From JBKGYG01 sp046546235 (GTDB taxonomy: Bacteria; Bacillota; Clostridia; Lachnospirales; DSM-24629), in NCBI GenBank assembly GCA_046546235.1, contig JBKGYG010000010.1, forward strand, positions 1 to 35,112: a DNA stretch of 35,112 nucleotides. Direction: 5' to 3'. Shown here piece by piece: positions 24,229-32,540 of the stretch. The notes beneath the pieces are model-generated. The model was not told the origin of the DNA, made no database searches, and was given only the letters and a program-made list of their open reading frames with translations. The stretch's first letter is position 1; every line of letters starts with the position of its first letter. The position numbers and the translations under genes are program-made.

Positions 24229-25794
24229 GTGAAAAGGTTATTACAAGGTTTTTTGATTGGTATATTACTTACAACTTTAGTAGGGACATCTTTTGCAGAT
24301 ACAGTATTGGAAAAAATAGAGGTAGCAAAGAACAAGGTGAATATAGAGCTAAATGGTAATAAAATTGCTAGTGCAAATAATAATTATACTTTATCAAATG
24401 GTGAAGAAGTCCCTTATAGTATGATTTATAATGGAACTACATATTTGCCAATACGTAAGGTTGCTGAGATTGTAGGTAAATATGCTGGTTGGGATGGGGA
24501 CACAAATACAGTCATACTAGATGATAACCCTATTCAAGATAAAGAAGATGAAATGGATGAAGGTTCAAAGAAGGAACTAAGAGGCACCATTGATTTTTGG
24601 CATTTTTATGAAGAGGAAGCAATAGAAATGGCTGATGCTTTTATGGAAGAATATCCAAACACTGAGATTAATGTAAGTATTTATAATAATGATGATTTTA
24701 AATATGAATCAAAAGTTTTAACAGCTTCTAAAAATAGAACTTTGCCAGATATAATAACAGCAGAAAGAAGTTTTGTTAGAGATTTTGTAGAAATTAATGG
24801 GTTATATGAGGATTTAAGCCAATTTAAAGATTTTGATGAAGTAGCAGATAATATAGTTCCTTACACAATAGAAGTAGGTACAGATAAAAATGGCGCGGTT
24901 AAAGCGTTATCATATCAAGCTTTAATTGGAGCAGTTGGTTATAAAAGGGATATAGCAAAAAAATATCTTGGTACAGATGATCCTGCAGTAATAACTGAAA
25001 TGCTTAAGCCAGAAAATATGTTAGATACAGCTAAGGAATTAAAGGAAAAAAGTGCTGGAAGAGCAAAGTTATGGGCAAGCCTTGAAGCGCTTTATAAAAT
25101 ATATTTAGGTTCACGTGAAAATTCTTGGGTTGAAAACGGAAAATTTACTTTTGATTCTAAAATGGATGAATTTTTAGATTTAGCTAAAGAGTTAAGAGAT
25201 GAAGAACAAGATGGTGAGTTACCACAATGGGAAGGGGCTTGGTTAGAATCAATTCAAGACGATATTCATATGTGCTATGCTATTCCAAACTGGGGTATTA
25301 ATTGGATTATTGATTTTAATGAATCTGATGAGTATAGAATTATGAATAATGGTGGTACTGGTAAAGGTGGACGTTGGGGATTGGCGACACCAATGCCTTA
25401 TTTTGAAGGTGGTACTTGGTATGGTATTGGAGAAGGTAGTGAGAATAAAGAACTTGCTTGGGAGTTTATAAAATTCATTACTAATAATGATGACTTTTCT
25501 AGAGAGCTTGCGGAACATGATTTAGTAAGTAATGTTAGCGTTTTTGAAGAAAAAAAGGCTGACAACAATTTTGTAAATCCCGTAGTTGATCAAAATATTT
25601 ATGAAGTATATGGAGATATAGTTAATGATATTAATGGTGAATTGATAACTTCGTATGATACTGATTTTAGATATGGGTTTTTAGATAATATGAATTTATA
25701 TCTAGATGGGGAAATTACAAAAGAAGAATGTATTAAAAATTTTATCGAAGAAATGAAATTAGAATTAGGCGATGAAATAGATTTTGATTCCTAA
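24229..25794 (+). CDS. secreted stalk-domain plus solute-binding protein
   Basis: 521 residues starting at GTG 24229, placed nine bases after AAAAGGTGA (an earlier GTG at 24217 overlaps that site). A signal peptide is clear: VKRLLQGFLIGILLTTLVG, with cleavage likely after SFA. Next comes a copper-amine-oxidase-N-terminal/stalk-like domain (about 25-100: LNGNKIASANNN, YNGTTYLPIRKVAEIVGK, WDGDTNTVILDD). From about residue 120 an extracellular solute-binding domain follows, paralogous to the upstream gene (GTDKNGAVKALS, KYLGTDDPAVITEMLKPEN, GGRWGLATPMPYFEGGTWYG). No transport partners are encoded nearby, so it may be a sensor, a wall-associated binding protein or part of a distant importer. The ligand cannot be told. 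Confidence 0.8.
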   Translation: MKRLLQGFLIGILLTTLVGTSFADTVLEKIEVAKNKVNIELNGNKIASANNNYTLSNGEEVPYSMIYNGTTYLPIRKVAEIVGKYAGWDGDTNTVILDDNPIQDKEDEMDEGSKKELRGTIDFWHFYEEEAIEMADAFMEEYPNTEINVSIYNNDDFKYESKVLTASKNRTLPDIITAERSFVRDFVEINGLYEDLSQFKDFDEVADNIVPYTIEVGTDKNGAVKALSYQALIGAVGYKRDIAKKYLGTDDPAVITEMLKPENMLDTAKELKEKSAGRAKLWASLEALYKIYLGSRENSWVENGKFTFDSKMDEFLDLAKELRDEEQDGELPQWEGAWLESIQDDIHMCYAIPNWGINWIIDFNESDEYRIMNNGGTGKGGRWGLATPMPYFEGGTWYGIGEGSENKELAWEFIKFITNNDDFSRELAEHDLVSNVSVFEEKKADNNFVNPVVDQNIYEVYGDIVNDINGELITSYDTDFRYGFLDNMNLYLDGEITKEECIKNFIEEMKLELGDEIDFDS

Positions 25795-25888
25795 ACAGAA
25801 CAAAGGAAGAAATAATTATTAATAAATTTAGTTAAAAATAATTGTAGGAAAAATAAAAAGAAGATTCTCCTTTTATTACTTAATTGTT

Positions 25889-25918
25889 AACGGTATGTCT
25901 CAGGATGTACCGTTTTTC
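25889..25918 (+). terminator. terminator after the secreted binding protein
   Basis: AACGGTA (25889-25895) and TACCGTT (25908-25914) form a 7-bp stem with a 12-base loop, followed by TTTTCT. The rest of the 268-base gap shows nothing else I can call. Confidence 0.6.
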
Positions 25919-26062
25919 TATGAATTCTATTTATTTGCGTAATGAGGTTTATTTAGAAGTAGAATCTTTCGGATATAAAACATTTACTACAATAAAATAT
26001 AGTGTATAATAAAATAAGTAATAGTAATTTATTAATGACCTTATACTGAAAGGGAGATAAGA

Positions 26063-27136
26063 ATGCAACGACGAACTAAAATTATCATTATTGCTTGTGT
26101 TCCTCTAATAATTATTTTAAATTTAATCCTACGAAAATTTCCTAAGTTTGTAGAAATTGTTTATTCCAATTTTATTAATAAAACTATGATTCAAATTGTA
26201 AGTAGAACTACTGGAATATTTCCAATATCTATAGCAGAATTTCTAGTTATAGGCTTATTTATTGCCTTATTTATATTAATAGTAATCTTGTTTATCAAAA
26301 TAAAAAAAGGTGGTTTTTTGGACCAATTATTAACTATTTTTACATATTTATCTGTTCTCTATTTATTATTTATGATTATGTGGGGATTTAATTATAATCG
26401 ACTAGATTTCAAGCAGATAGCTAATTTGCCAAATGAAAAAGCAACAAAAGAAGATCTAATTGGATTATGCGAAGAATTAATTTATAAAGCTAATACTTTG
26501 CGAGAACAAGTTCAGGAAGATGCAAATGGTGTTGCTACTTTGTCCAATGGTTATAGAGATGTATTTGAACGTGCTAACAAAGGATATAAAGAAGCATCCA
26601 AAGTTTATCCAGAATTAAGTGGCATTTATGGTAGACCAAAACCTATATTATTATCAAATAAATTGAGTTATACTGGTATAACGGGAATCTATATACCATA
26701 CACTGGAGAAGCTAATGTTAATGTAAATATTCCAGTTTATAAAATACCTAGCACAGCAGCTCATGAAATGGCTCATCAAAGAGGATTTGCTAGAGAAGAT
26801 GAAGCAAATTATATCGCTTACTTAACAACTTCTATGCATCCAGATATAGATTTTAAATATTCAGGTACAATGTTGGCTCTTGCATATTCTATGAATACTT
26901 TATATGATGTGGATTATGATACATATAAAGTATTGCGTTCAAAATATTCAGATGGTGTAATAAGAGATTTGCGTTATAGTTATGAATTTTGGTTAGAATA
27001 TGAAGGTGAAGTAAAAGAAATAGCTAAAGAAGTAAATGATACTTATCTTAAGTCTAATGGTCAAGAAGAAGGAACACTAAGTTATGGTAGGATGGTTGAA
27101 TTATTGTTAGCAGAATATATACAAAACAATAATTAG
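26063..27136 (+). CDS. DUF3810 family membrane metallopeptidase-like protein
   Basis: 357 residues. Three N-terminal membrane segments (about 5-23, 52-76 and 88-112) precede a soluble domain that carries a zincin-type motif HEMAH at His234-Glu235-His238, continuing QRGFAREDEANY. This combination is the DUF3810 family. The motif suggests a zinc peptidase with its active site near the membrane, but no substrate is known. A TATAAT at 26005-26010 could be its -10, though the -35 is weak. ATG follows AAAGGGAGA. The type I toxin-like locus begins shortly downstream. Confidence 0.85.
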   Translation: MQRRTKIIIIACVPLIIILNLILRKFPKFVEIVYSNFINKTMIQIVSRTTGIFPISIAEFLVIGLFIALFILIVILFIKIKKGGFLDQLLTIFTYLSVLYLLFMIMWGFNYNRLDFKQIANLPNEKATKEDLIGLCEELIYKANTLREQVQEDANGVATLSNGYRDVFERANKGYKEASKVYPELSGIYGRPKPILLSNKLSYTGITGIYIPYTGEANVNVNIPVYKIPSTAAHEMAHQRGFAREDEANYIAYLTTSMHPDIDFKYSGTMLALAYSMNTLYDVDYDTYKVLRSKYSDGVIRDLRYSYEFWLEYEGEVKEIAKEVNDTYLKSNGQEEGTLSYGRMVELLLAEYIQNNN

Positions 27137-27179
27137 TTTAATATAGTATTTTTCACTAGAACATATGTTCGATAAATTA

Positions 27180-27208
27180 TTGTAATAATTTTGATAATAT
27201 GATAAAAT
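27180..27208 (+). promoter_or_regulatory. promoter of the toxin-like mRNA
   Basis: TTGTAA (27180-27185), a 17-base spacer, then TAAAAT (27203-27208). Transcription would start near 27215, exactly where the left arm GTAAGCAGT of the locus-spanning inverted repeat begins. Confidence 0.5.
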
Positions 27209-27242
27209 TATAAAGTAAGCAGTTTGCAGGGTGATGGCTGAT

Positions 27243-27262
27243 ACCTCCCTAATAAAGGGGGT
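27243..27262 (+). promoter_or_regulatory. hairpin hiding the toxin ribosome site
   Basis: ACCTCC (27243-27248) can pair with GGGGGT (27257-27262), which is the Shine-Dalgarno sequence of the small peptide gene; loop CTAATAAA, one G-T pair. Shielding of this site is common in type I toxin mRNAs. Confidence 0.5.
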
Positions 27263-27269
27263 GATGCCA

Positions 27270-27353
27270 ATGTCGGTATATGAATCATTAAGTCTAATGA
27301 TTATGTTTGGAATGCTAATAATTGCAATTCTAAAGGATAGACATAAAAAATAA
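27270..27353 (+). CDS. 27-residue holin-like toxin peptide (type I toxin-antitoxin)
   Basis: The peptide reads MSVYESLSLMIMFGMLIIAI followed by LKDRHKK. It is a short start, one hydrophobic membrane helix (about residues 7-21) and a basic tail. This is the layout of the putative holin-like toxin (Hol-Tox) family of Firmicute type I systems. An in-frame ATG two codons earlier (27264) exists, but AAAGGGGG at 27254-27261 places the start at 27270. The last codons overlap a bidirectional terminator. A convergent promoter lies downstream on the other strand, giving the antisense antitoxin. Toxicity is inferred from family resemblance only. Confidence 0.75.
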   Translation: MSVYESLSLMIMFGMLIIAILKDRHKK

Positions 27354-27421
27354 TCACCCTGTGCCTAGGGTGATTATTTAAATTAACAACCCAGGTCAGC
27401 CATTACCGGCTGACTGCTTAC
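27343..27421 (-). ncRNA. predicted antisense RNA antitoxin
   Basis: On the minus strand, the promoter at 27428-27456 should start an RNA near 27421. It runs leftward to the hairpin at 27349-27378, which on this strand is followed by a TTTTTTATG tail. The product would be about 75-80 bases. It would be complementary to the 3' end of the toxin mRNA, including the stop codon and the last codons. Both ends are predictions. Confidence 0.6.
27349..27378. terminator. bidirectional terminator of the toxin locus
   Basis: AATAATCACCCT (27349-27360) and AGGGTGATTATT (27367-27378) form a perfect 12-bp stem with a six-base loop. A-runs on the left give the minus strand a good T-tail; the plus-strand tail (TAAATT) is poorer, so plus transcripts may read on. 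Confidence 0.8.
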
Positions 27422-27427
27422 ATGTTT

Positions 27428-27456
27428 ATTATATGGAAAAAGCATAGAAAAATCAA
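27428..27456 (-). promoter_or_regulatory. promoter of the antisense RNA
   Basis: Read on the minus strand: TTGATT (27456-27451), a 17-base spacer, then a perfect TATAAT (27433-27428). It points back into the toxin gene. Confidence 0.75.
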
Positions 27457-27652
27457 CATATTAAATAAAAATTTTAAAAATAATAATTAATAAACTTTAA
27501 AACAGAACAAATTTTATTCCAACTTATATCAATTAAGAGTTCCAATTTATACAGCTTTGGAATATATTTTTGAATTACGAGGTAATAAAAGCAGAATTTT
27601 AGAACTAAGAATAATAAATACATTATATAATTATAGTAAATATGTATTAAGC

Positions 27653-27683
27653 ACTCCAATTTATTACATACTAAAATTGGGGT
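27653..27683 (+). promoter_or_regulatory. hairpin covering the ribosome site of the next gene
   Basis: ACTCCAATTT (27653-27662) pairs with AAATTGGGGT (27674-27683) over ten base pairs (one G-T) with an 11-base loop. The right arm contains TTGGGGT, the only Shine-Dalgarno candidate for ATG 27691. The rest of the gap from 27457 is AT-rich with nothing else I can call. Confidence 0.5.
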
Positions 27684-27690
27684 GAAATTT

Positions 27691-28338
27691 ATGAAAAAAA
27701 GACAATTTAATTTTAAGAAATTTTTCATTATATCGCTAACTATAATTTTAATATGTTTTAATATATTTGTTTTTAGATTATACTTATGTGATTTTAATAT
27801 AAATGAAGTGTTGAGGATAATGCCAAAAGAAAATGACTACTCATATAAGCCAATAATTGAATCGAGAATTACTTCAGAGACTACTAAAGAAAATAGTTTA
27901 TATCAATACTTAAGAGAACAAATTCAAACATATGGAGACTTAGTGTATTTAACTCATTTATATACAAATAGATTATGGTGTGAATTTGGTGGTATAGATT
28001 TACCAGAAAATAAAGATGTGTTATTCTTGGTATTAAGATATATTTTTCTAGAAATAAAAGAAGAGCAGCCAATCATATCTGAAGATGATGCTATAAATAA
28101 AGCTTTTTTTGAAATAGTTAATAAAGGTTATATTTATGCTTTATCAGATTCTTATGAAGAACAACTATTGGCTCACAGAATTTTCCATGATTTAGATTAC
28201 TGGAAATTTAACAATCACATTGGTATAACCAAAGATAATACTTTATATTTTGACTTTATTGAAGATATACCCGATGGAAGTTTAGAGAATAATAAAAAGA
28301 GAAAAGCTCTATATCGAAGAATTAATGAGCCTAAATAG
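27691..28338 (+). CDS. membrane-anchored protein of unknown function
   Basis: 215 residues; not recognised. A basic start (MKKRQFNFKK) leads into one membrane segment (about residues 11-31, FFIISLTIILICFNIFVFRL). The remaining 180 residues are predicted outside the membrane and charged, with segments such as SEDDAINKAFFEIVNKGY and LLAHRIFHDLDYWKFNNHIG. No catalytic motif is evident. The frame opens at GTG 27682, but that codon is inside the ribosome-site hairpin, so ATG 27691 is preferred. It lies between the toxin-like locus and rnhA. Confidence 0.65.
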   Translation: MKKRQFNFKKFFIISLTIILICFNIFVFRLYLCDFNINEVLRIMPKENDYSYKPIIESRITSETTKENSLYQYLREQIQTYGDLVYLTHLYTNRLWCEFGGIDLPENKDVLFLVLRYIFLEIKEEQPIISEDDAINKAFFEIVNKGYIYALSDSYEEQLLAHRIFHDLDYWKFNNHIGITKDNTLYFDFIEDIPDGSLENNKKRKALYRRINEPK

Positions 28339-28424
28339 TGATTTAGATGATATAAAAGATATAATAATTTGTTTTGTTTATTTAGTTATTTTGAATTAAA
28401 ACCATGAACAAAACATTCAATTCA

Positions 28425-28453
28425 TTGAAAGTTTTTCATTATATACGTATAAT
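28425..28453 (+). promoter_or_regulatory. sigma-A-type promoter of rnhA
   Basis: TTGAAA (28425-28430), 17 bases, then a perfect TATAAT (28448-28453), 27 bases before the ATG. A small palindrome TTCAAT-TC-ATTGAA (28416-28429) overlaps the -35. Confidence 0.75.
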
Positions 28454-28479
28454 ATTTAATAATGTGGAGGGGATGTTAT

Positions 28480-28965
28480 ATGCACAATGTAATTATTTAT
28501 ACAGATGGTGCGTGTAGAGGGAATCCAAATGGGCCAGGTGGTTTTGGGACTGTTTTAGAAGTTATTGATAAAAGTGGCAAAAAGCATGTTAAAGAATTGT
28601 CAGGTGGGTTTAGAAATACAACTAATAATCGAATGGAAATGTTAGCAGTTATAAGAGGTTTAGAGGTATTAACAAAACCATGTAAAGTAAAAGTTTATTC
28701 AGATTCACAGTATATAGTAAACGCTTTTAATCAAGGGTGGTTGGATAAATGGATTTTGAATGATTGGAAACGTGGCAAAAAAAAGGAACCAGTTAAAAAT
28801 TCTGATTTATGGAAACGATTATTAAATGCTAAAAACAAACATATAGTTGAATTTTTCTGGGTTAAAGGACATGCTGGGCATCCTCAAAATGAACGTTGTG
28901 ATAAATTAGCAACCAAGGCAGCTGATGGAAATAATTTAATGGAAGACCAAGCTCTGAAGGAGTAA
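28480..28965 (+). CDS. rnhA: ribonuclease HI
   Basis: Cleaves RNA in RNA-DNA hybrids; the genome thus has both type I and type II enzymes (see rnhB). The four acidic catalytic residues are visible in order: Asp in IIYTDGACRGNPNGPGGFG, Glu in NNRMEMLAVIRGL, Asp in VYSDSQYIVNAF, and the C-terminal Asp in QNERCDKLATKAA. The loop histidine is in VKGHAGHP. At 161 residues it is of E. coli type length. ATG 28480 follows GTGGAGGGG by seven bases; the upstream ATG at 28462 precedes that ribosome site. Confidence 0.96.
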   Translation: MHNVIIYTDGACRGNPNGPGGFGTVLEVIDKSGKKHVKELSGGFRNTTNNRMEMLAVIRGLEVLTKPCKVKVYSDSQYIVNAFNQGWLDKWILNDWKRGKKKEPVKNSDLWKRLLNAKNKHIVEFFWVKGHAGHPQNERCDKLATKAADGNNLMEDQALKE

Positions 28966-28995
28966 CTAGGCAAAAAGATTGGAGTTAATATAAAG

Positions 28996-29961
28996 ATGAG
29001 TTATTGGGCAAATTATAAAGACATTCAAGAAGAACTCACAAAAGTTGAAAATTATATGAAAAAAACAGTTGTTTCTAGAAATAAAGAATTGACAAATATT
29101 ACACTTAACCTAATTGAAGCTGGTGGTAAAAGATTAAGACCTGCTTTTGTTATTATTTCTGCAATGGCTGGCAAGAGATATAAGGAGGATATTGTTATAC
29201 CCCTTGCTGCTTCTATTGAATTAATACATACTGCCACATTAGTTCATGATGACATTATTGATGAAGCTTCTTTTCGAAGAGGTAGAAAAAGTGTTCAACA
29301 TAAATGGGGGCGAGATATGGCTATTTATGTAGGAGATTATCTTCTTACAAAATCTTTTTTGGTCCTTTCAGAAGAAACATCATTTGAACGAATTAATACA
29401 ATTGCAAAATTTATAAAAGGTATTTGCGAAGGTGAGATACATCAATATCAGAATAGATATAAATTAACTTCTACTTATCAATATCTTAAGAACATTTATC
29501 GAAAAACTGCTATTTTGTTTGGAATGAGTATTGGTATAGGAGCTTACGAGGGCGGAATTAAAAATGCTAGTACACGTCGCTCAATGATTAATTATGGGAT
29601 TTATTATGGCCTTGCATTTCAAATATATGATGACTTATTAGATTATACTTCTAACAAATCATTAATTGGTAAACCAGTAGGTAATGATTTAAAACATGGA
29701 TATTATACCTTGCCAATTTTGTATGCTATAGAAGATAAAAAATATGGCGATCAAATAAAAGAATTGCTTAATAATCAAAGGAACCTTACAAATCAAGAGT
29801 TGAATAATATATTTGAATTATTAGCTAAGACTAATGCCATAGAACAAACCAAAGAATTATTAAATAAGATAATAAAAAAAGCTAGAGAATCAATAAAATT
29901 ATTGCGAAACAAAAAAGTTAAACCTATTTTAGAAGATTTAATCACACGTTTAGAAATTTAA
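28996..29961 (+). CDS. polyprenyl diphosphate synthase (HepT-like)
   Basis: Trans-prenyltransferase that extends isoprenoid diphosphates with IPP. The first Asp-rich motif is in ATLVHDDIIDEASFRRG and the second in AFQIYDDLLDYTSNKS; GGKRLRPAFVI near residue 46 binds IPP. Its 321 residues and sequence style fit heptaprenyl diphosphate synthase component II, but no partner component I or menaquinone genes are in the window. Chain length therefore cannot be assigned. The start has only a GGAG eleven bases upstream. It lies 30 bases after rnhA and likely shares its promoter. Confidence 0.88.
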   Translation: MSYWANYKDIQEELTKVENYMKKTVVSRNKELTNITLNLIEAGGKRLRPAFVIISAMAGKRYKEDIVIPLAASIELIHTATLVHDDIIDEASFRRGRKSVQHKWGRDMAIYVGDYLLTKSFLVLSEETSFERINTIAKFIKGICEGEIHQYQNRYKLTSTYQYLKNIYRKTAILFGMSIGIGAYEGGIKNASTRRSMINYGIYYGLAFQIYDDLLDYTSNKSLIGKPVGNDLKHGYYTLPILYAIEDKKYGDQIKELLNNQRNLTNQELNNIFELLAKTNAIEQTKELLNKIIKKARESIKLLRNKKVKPILEDLITRLEI

Positions 29962-30046
29962 ACACTTTAATTTCATTCCAACTTTTAACAATAATAATAT
30001 TAGTTGTTATTAAAGCATATTATTGTAAAAAAGCTTTGGGGAAAAT

Positions 30047-30937
30047 ATGAATAAGTATAAAAAAAAGAGGTTACGAAAACATTATAGATATAATGATTCA
30101 AAAGTATTACATATAATTATTAGAATTTTTTGTTTGGCTCTTATAATTATACTCTTGACAAATCACTTGTTATATTATAATAGACCGGATTATCTAAATG
30201 AATTTTCTTATGATTTAGAGCGAATAGCTAGATTCCAAATTAATCATGAAGTCTTATTAAGTATCAAAAACTTTACTGATGATGATAAGGAAGATTTTTA
30301 TAAAACTTTAACTAATTGTATGATTGAATATAATTTTGAATTACTTAATTGGGATGATAATATAGTAAAAGATATTCCAAAAATTAAAGAAAACAAGGAA
30401 TACAAAGCACTTAAAACAATATATGAAATTACATTAGATGATATAAAGTATTTTCCAATACCTGAGAATAGAAATGAAGAAAACCACGGATATAATTATG
30501 TTGATAGCTGGGAAGCTGAAAGGTCATATGGGGGAGAAAGAAAACATTATGGAACAGATGTAATGGATGAGACCAATACAAGAGGATATTTTCCAATAGT
30601 AAGTGTTACAAGTGGAAAAATTGAAAAGATTGGATGGTTAGAAAAAGGTGGGTATAGAATAGGAATTCGTTCACCGTCAGGTGCCTATTTTTATTATGCA
30701 CATTTATATTGCTTTGCAGATGGACTAGAAGAAGGAGATGAAATCTACGCTGGTCAAATAATTGGGTTTATGGGAGATAGTGGTTATGGAAAAGAAGAAG
30801 GCACTATAGGCAAGTTTCCTGTGCATCTACATTTTGGGATATCATTGCCACTACACAATAAAAACGATGAATTTTGGATTAATCCTTATTGGATATTAAG
30901 ATATCTTGAGAAAAATAAAATTAAGGCATGGTATTAA
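30047..30937 (+). CDS. M23 family (LytM-type) membrane-anchored endopeptidase
   Basis: 296 residues. A basic N-terminus and one membrane segment (about 24-43) are followed by a 100-residue linker and a C-terminal M23 domain. The metal-binding pattern is complete: HYGTDVMD (His and Asp, near residue 170) and VHLHFGIS (HxH, near residue 264), with AHLYCF between. It would cleave peptide cross-links in cell-wall peptidoglycan outside the membrane. In a spore former a role in engulfment or wall remodelling is possible, but the sequence does not show which. No strong ribosome site is seen (GGGGAAAAT). Confidence 0.88.
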   Translation: MNKYKKKRLRKHYRYNDSKVLHIIIRIFCLALIIILLTNHLLYYNRPDYLNEFSYDLERIARFQINHEVLLSIKNFTDDDKEDFYKTLTNCMIEYNFELLNWDDNIVKDIPKIKENKEYKALKTIYEITLDDIKYFPIPENRNEENHGYNYVDSWEAERSYGGERKHYGTDVMDETNTRGYFPIVSVTSGKIEKIGWLEKGGYRIGIRSPSGAYFYYAHLYCFADGLEEGDEIYAGQIIGFMGDSGYGKEEGTIGKFPVHLHFGISLPLHNKNDEFWINPYWILRYLEKNKIKAWY

Positions 30938-30997
30938 TTAGTACATATGTTATAATAAAGTTTGAAAAAACATATATACAATTTTATGGAGGTAGAT

Positions 30998-31801
30998 ATG
31001 GAAATTCAACTTTGGAGAGAAATACTGCTACCGTATCAGCAAGCAGCGCAAGAACTTATAGTTAAATTTGAAAGTATTGTAAATGAAAATAGAATGCTAG
31101 GTAAATATTCACCTATAGAATTCGTTACTGGAAGAGTTAAAAAAATCTCTAGTATACTTGAAAAAGCTAAAAAAAAGAATATTAATATAACAGATATTGA
31201 ACAAAAGATTGAAGACATCGCAGGGATACGTATTATTTGCCAATTTGTTGAAGATATAGATAAAGTAGTAGAGATAATTCATAGTAGAAAAGATATGCAG
31301 ATAAAATACGAGAAAGATTATATTTCCAATACTAAAGATAGTGGATATCGAAGTTATCATATTATAGTATATTACGATGTTCATACAGCATTAGGTGAAA
31401 AGCGAATTCAAGCGGAGATTCAAATTCGTACTCTTGCAATGAATTTTTGGGCTACAATTGAACATTCATTACAATATAAGTACAAGCATAATATTCCAGA
31501 CCCAATAAAAGTTAGATTAACAAAGGCAGCAGAAGCAGTACTAAATCTTGACCAAGAAATGTCGACAATAAGAAATGAAATTATGGATGCTCAAGATTCA
31601 TTTCAATATAAATCAAGTATAATTGCAGATATACTAAATAATATACAAAATCTTTATAAAGTAGCTAATAAAAAAGAAATTGAACAGATACAAGAAGAAT
31701 TTTATAAAATATGGCAAGAAGGCGATTTAAATAAACTAGTATCATTCAATAAACATCTTGATATAATAGCAGAAGGTTATAGAGCGCAAAGTTTAAATTA
31801 A
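30998..31801 (+). CDS. small alarmone synthetase (RelQ/YjbM-like)
   Basis: Single-domain (p)ppGpp synthetase that transfers pyrophosphate from ATP to GTP or GDP. Family segments: a YSPIEFVTGRVKKISS region, DIAGIRIICQFVEDI, KDSGYRSYHIIVYY (substrate loop, about residues 111-124) and the catalytic AEIQIRTLAMNFWATIEHSL. No hydrolase, TGS or ACT domain is present, unlike long RelA/SpoT. At 267 residues it is longer than typical RelQ (about 210), with a helical C-terminal extension. ATG 30998 follows GGAGGT; an upstream TTG frame start at 30962 precedes that site. The next gene follows after 12 bases. Confidence 0.92.
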   Translation: MEIQLWREILLPYQQAAQELIVKFESIVNENRMLGKYSPIEFVTGRVKKISSILEKAKKKNINITDIEQKIEDIAGIRIICQFVEDIDKVVEIIHSRKDMQIKYEKDYISNTKDSGYRSYHIIVYYDVHTALGEKRIQAEIQIRTLAMNFWATIEHSLQYKYKHNIPDPIKVRLTKAAEAVLNLDQEMSTIRNEIMDAQDSFQYKSSIIADILNNIQNLYKVANKKEIEQIQEEFYKIWQEGDLNKLVSFNKHLDIIAEGYRAQSLN

Positions 31802-31813
31802 TGGTGATGTTAT

Positions 31814-32512
31814 ATGTCAATTTATAGTATTGGTGATTTGCACTTGAGTCTTAGTATGGATAAACCAATGGATGTTTTTGGAAAACAATGGGAAAATCAC
31901 GTAAGTAAGATTGAATCAGCTTGGGTAAAAACTATTACAAAAGATGATATTGTGCTTGTATCGGGCGATACATCTTGGGCTGTGAAATTTAAAGAAGCTG
32001 AAAAAGATTTAAAATATTTGCAAGATTTACCTGGTAAAAAGTTACTTATAAAAGGGAATCATGATTATTGGTGGCAATCTATTAAAAAAATGCAAGGAGT
32101 TTATTCAGATATTAATTTTATACAGAATAATAGTTTTATTTATAATGATAATATAGGGATATGTGGTACTAGAGGTTGGGTATGTCCAGGTAGTAAGTTT
32201 TATTCTAAAGAAAAAGATGAAAAAATATATTTGAGAGAAGTAAATAGGTTAAGATTATCATTACAAAGCTTGCCTTCTCATATTAAAGAAATAATTGCAG
32301 TACTTCATTATCCACCAACAAATGAAAATCTTGAAAGATCAGGATTTATTGAACTTATAGAAGAATATTCAGTAAAACACGTTATATATGGACATTTGCA
32401 TGGTGAAGAATCCTTTGATTTATCAATAAAAGGACAATATAATGATATAAAGTATCATCTTGTTTCTGCAGATTATTTAGATTTTAACCCTAAGTTAATT
32501 ATTGATAATTAA
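31814..32512 (+). CDS. calcineurin-like metallophosphoesterase
   Basis: 232 residues of the dinuclear-metal phosphoesterase superfamily. The ordered motifs are visible: SIGDLHLS (D-x-H, residues 5-12), VSGDTSWA (GD), IKGNHDYWW (GNHD), VLHYPP and IYGHLHGEE (GHxH-type). It belongs to a bacterial subgroup of predicted phosphohydrolases with the SGDTSWA motif; the substrate is unknown. It is 12 bases after the alarmone synthetase with TAATGGTGATG around the junction, so the two genes are probably co-expressed. Confidence 0.88.
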   Translation: MSIYSIGDLHLSLSMDKPMDVFGKQWENHVSKIESAWVKTITKDDIVLVSGDTSWAVKFKEAEKDLKYLQDLPGKKLLIKGNHDYWWQSIKKMQGVYSDINFIQNNSFIYNDNIGICGTRGWVCPGSKFYSKEKDEKIYLREVNRLRLSLQSLPSHIKEIIAVLHYPPTNENLERSGFIELIEEYSVKHVIYGHLHGEESFDLSIKGQYNDIKYHLVSADYLDFNPKLIIDN

Positions 32513-32540
32513 TTCAACTAGCTTATAAAAGTGTTTAATA

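Larger units (their letters stand above)
27215..27421. repeat. inverted repeat bounding the toxin-like locus
   Basis: GTAAGCAGT (27215-27223) is the perfect complement of ACTGCTTAC (27413-27421). Further in, ATGGCTGA (about 27234-27241) pairs with TCAGCCAT (about 27396-27403). A mRNA reaching 27421 could close into a 5'-3' stem, and the antisense RNA would start with nearly the same sequence as the toxin mRNA. Confidence 0.7.

Noticed and set aside
28371..28414. GTTTTGTT/AACAAAAC inverted repeat before rnhA as a terminator
   Set aside because: The arms are 28 bases apart, AT-rich, and no T-run follows, so it is weak and may be chance.
31109..31384. Minus-strand open frame inside the alarmone synthetase gene
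   Set aside because: Its product is an Ile/Phe/Tyr-rich shadow of the real gene with no ribosome site; the same holds for the other minus-strand frames inside known genes.
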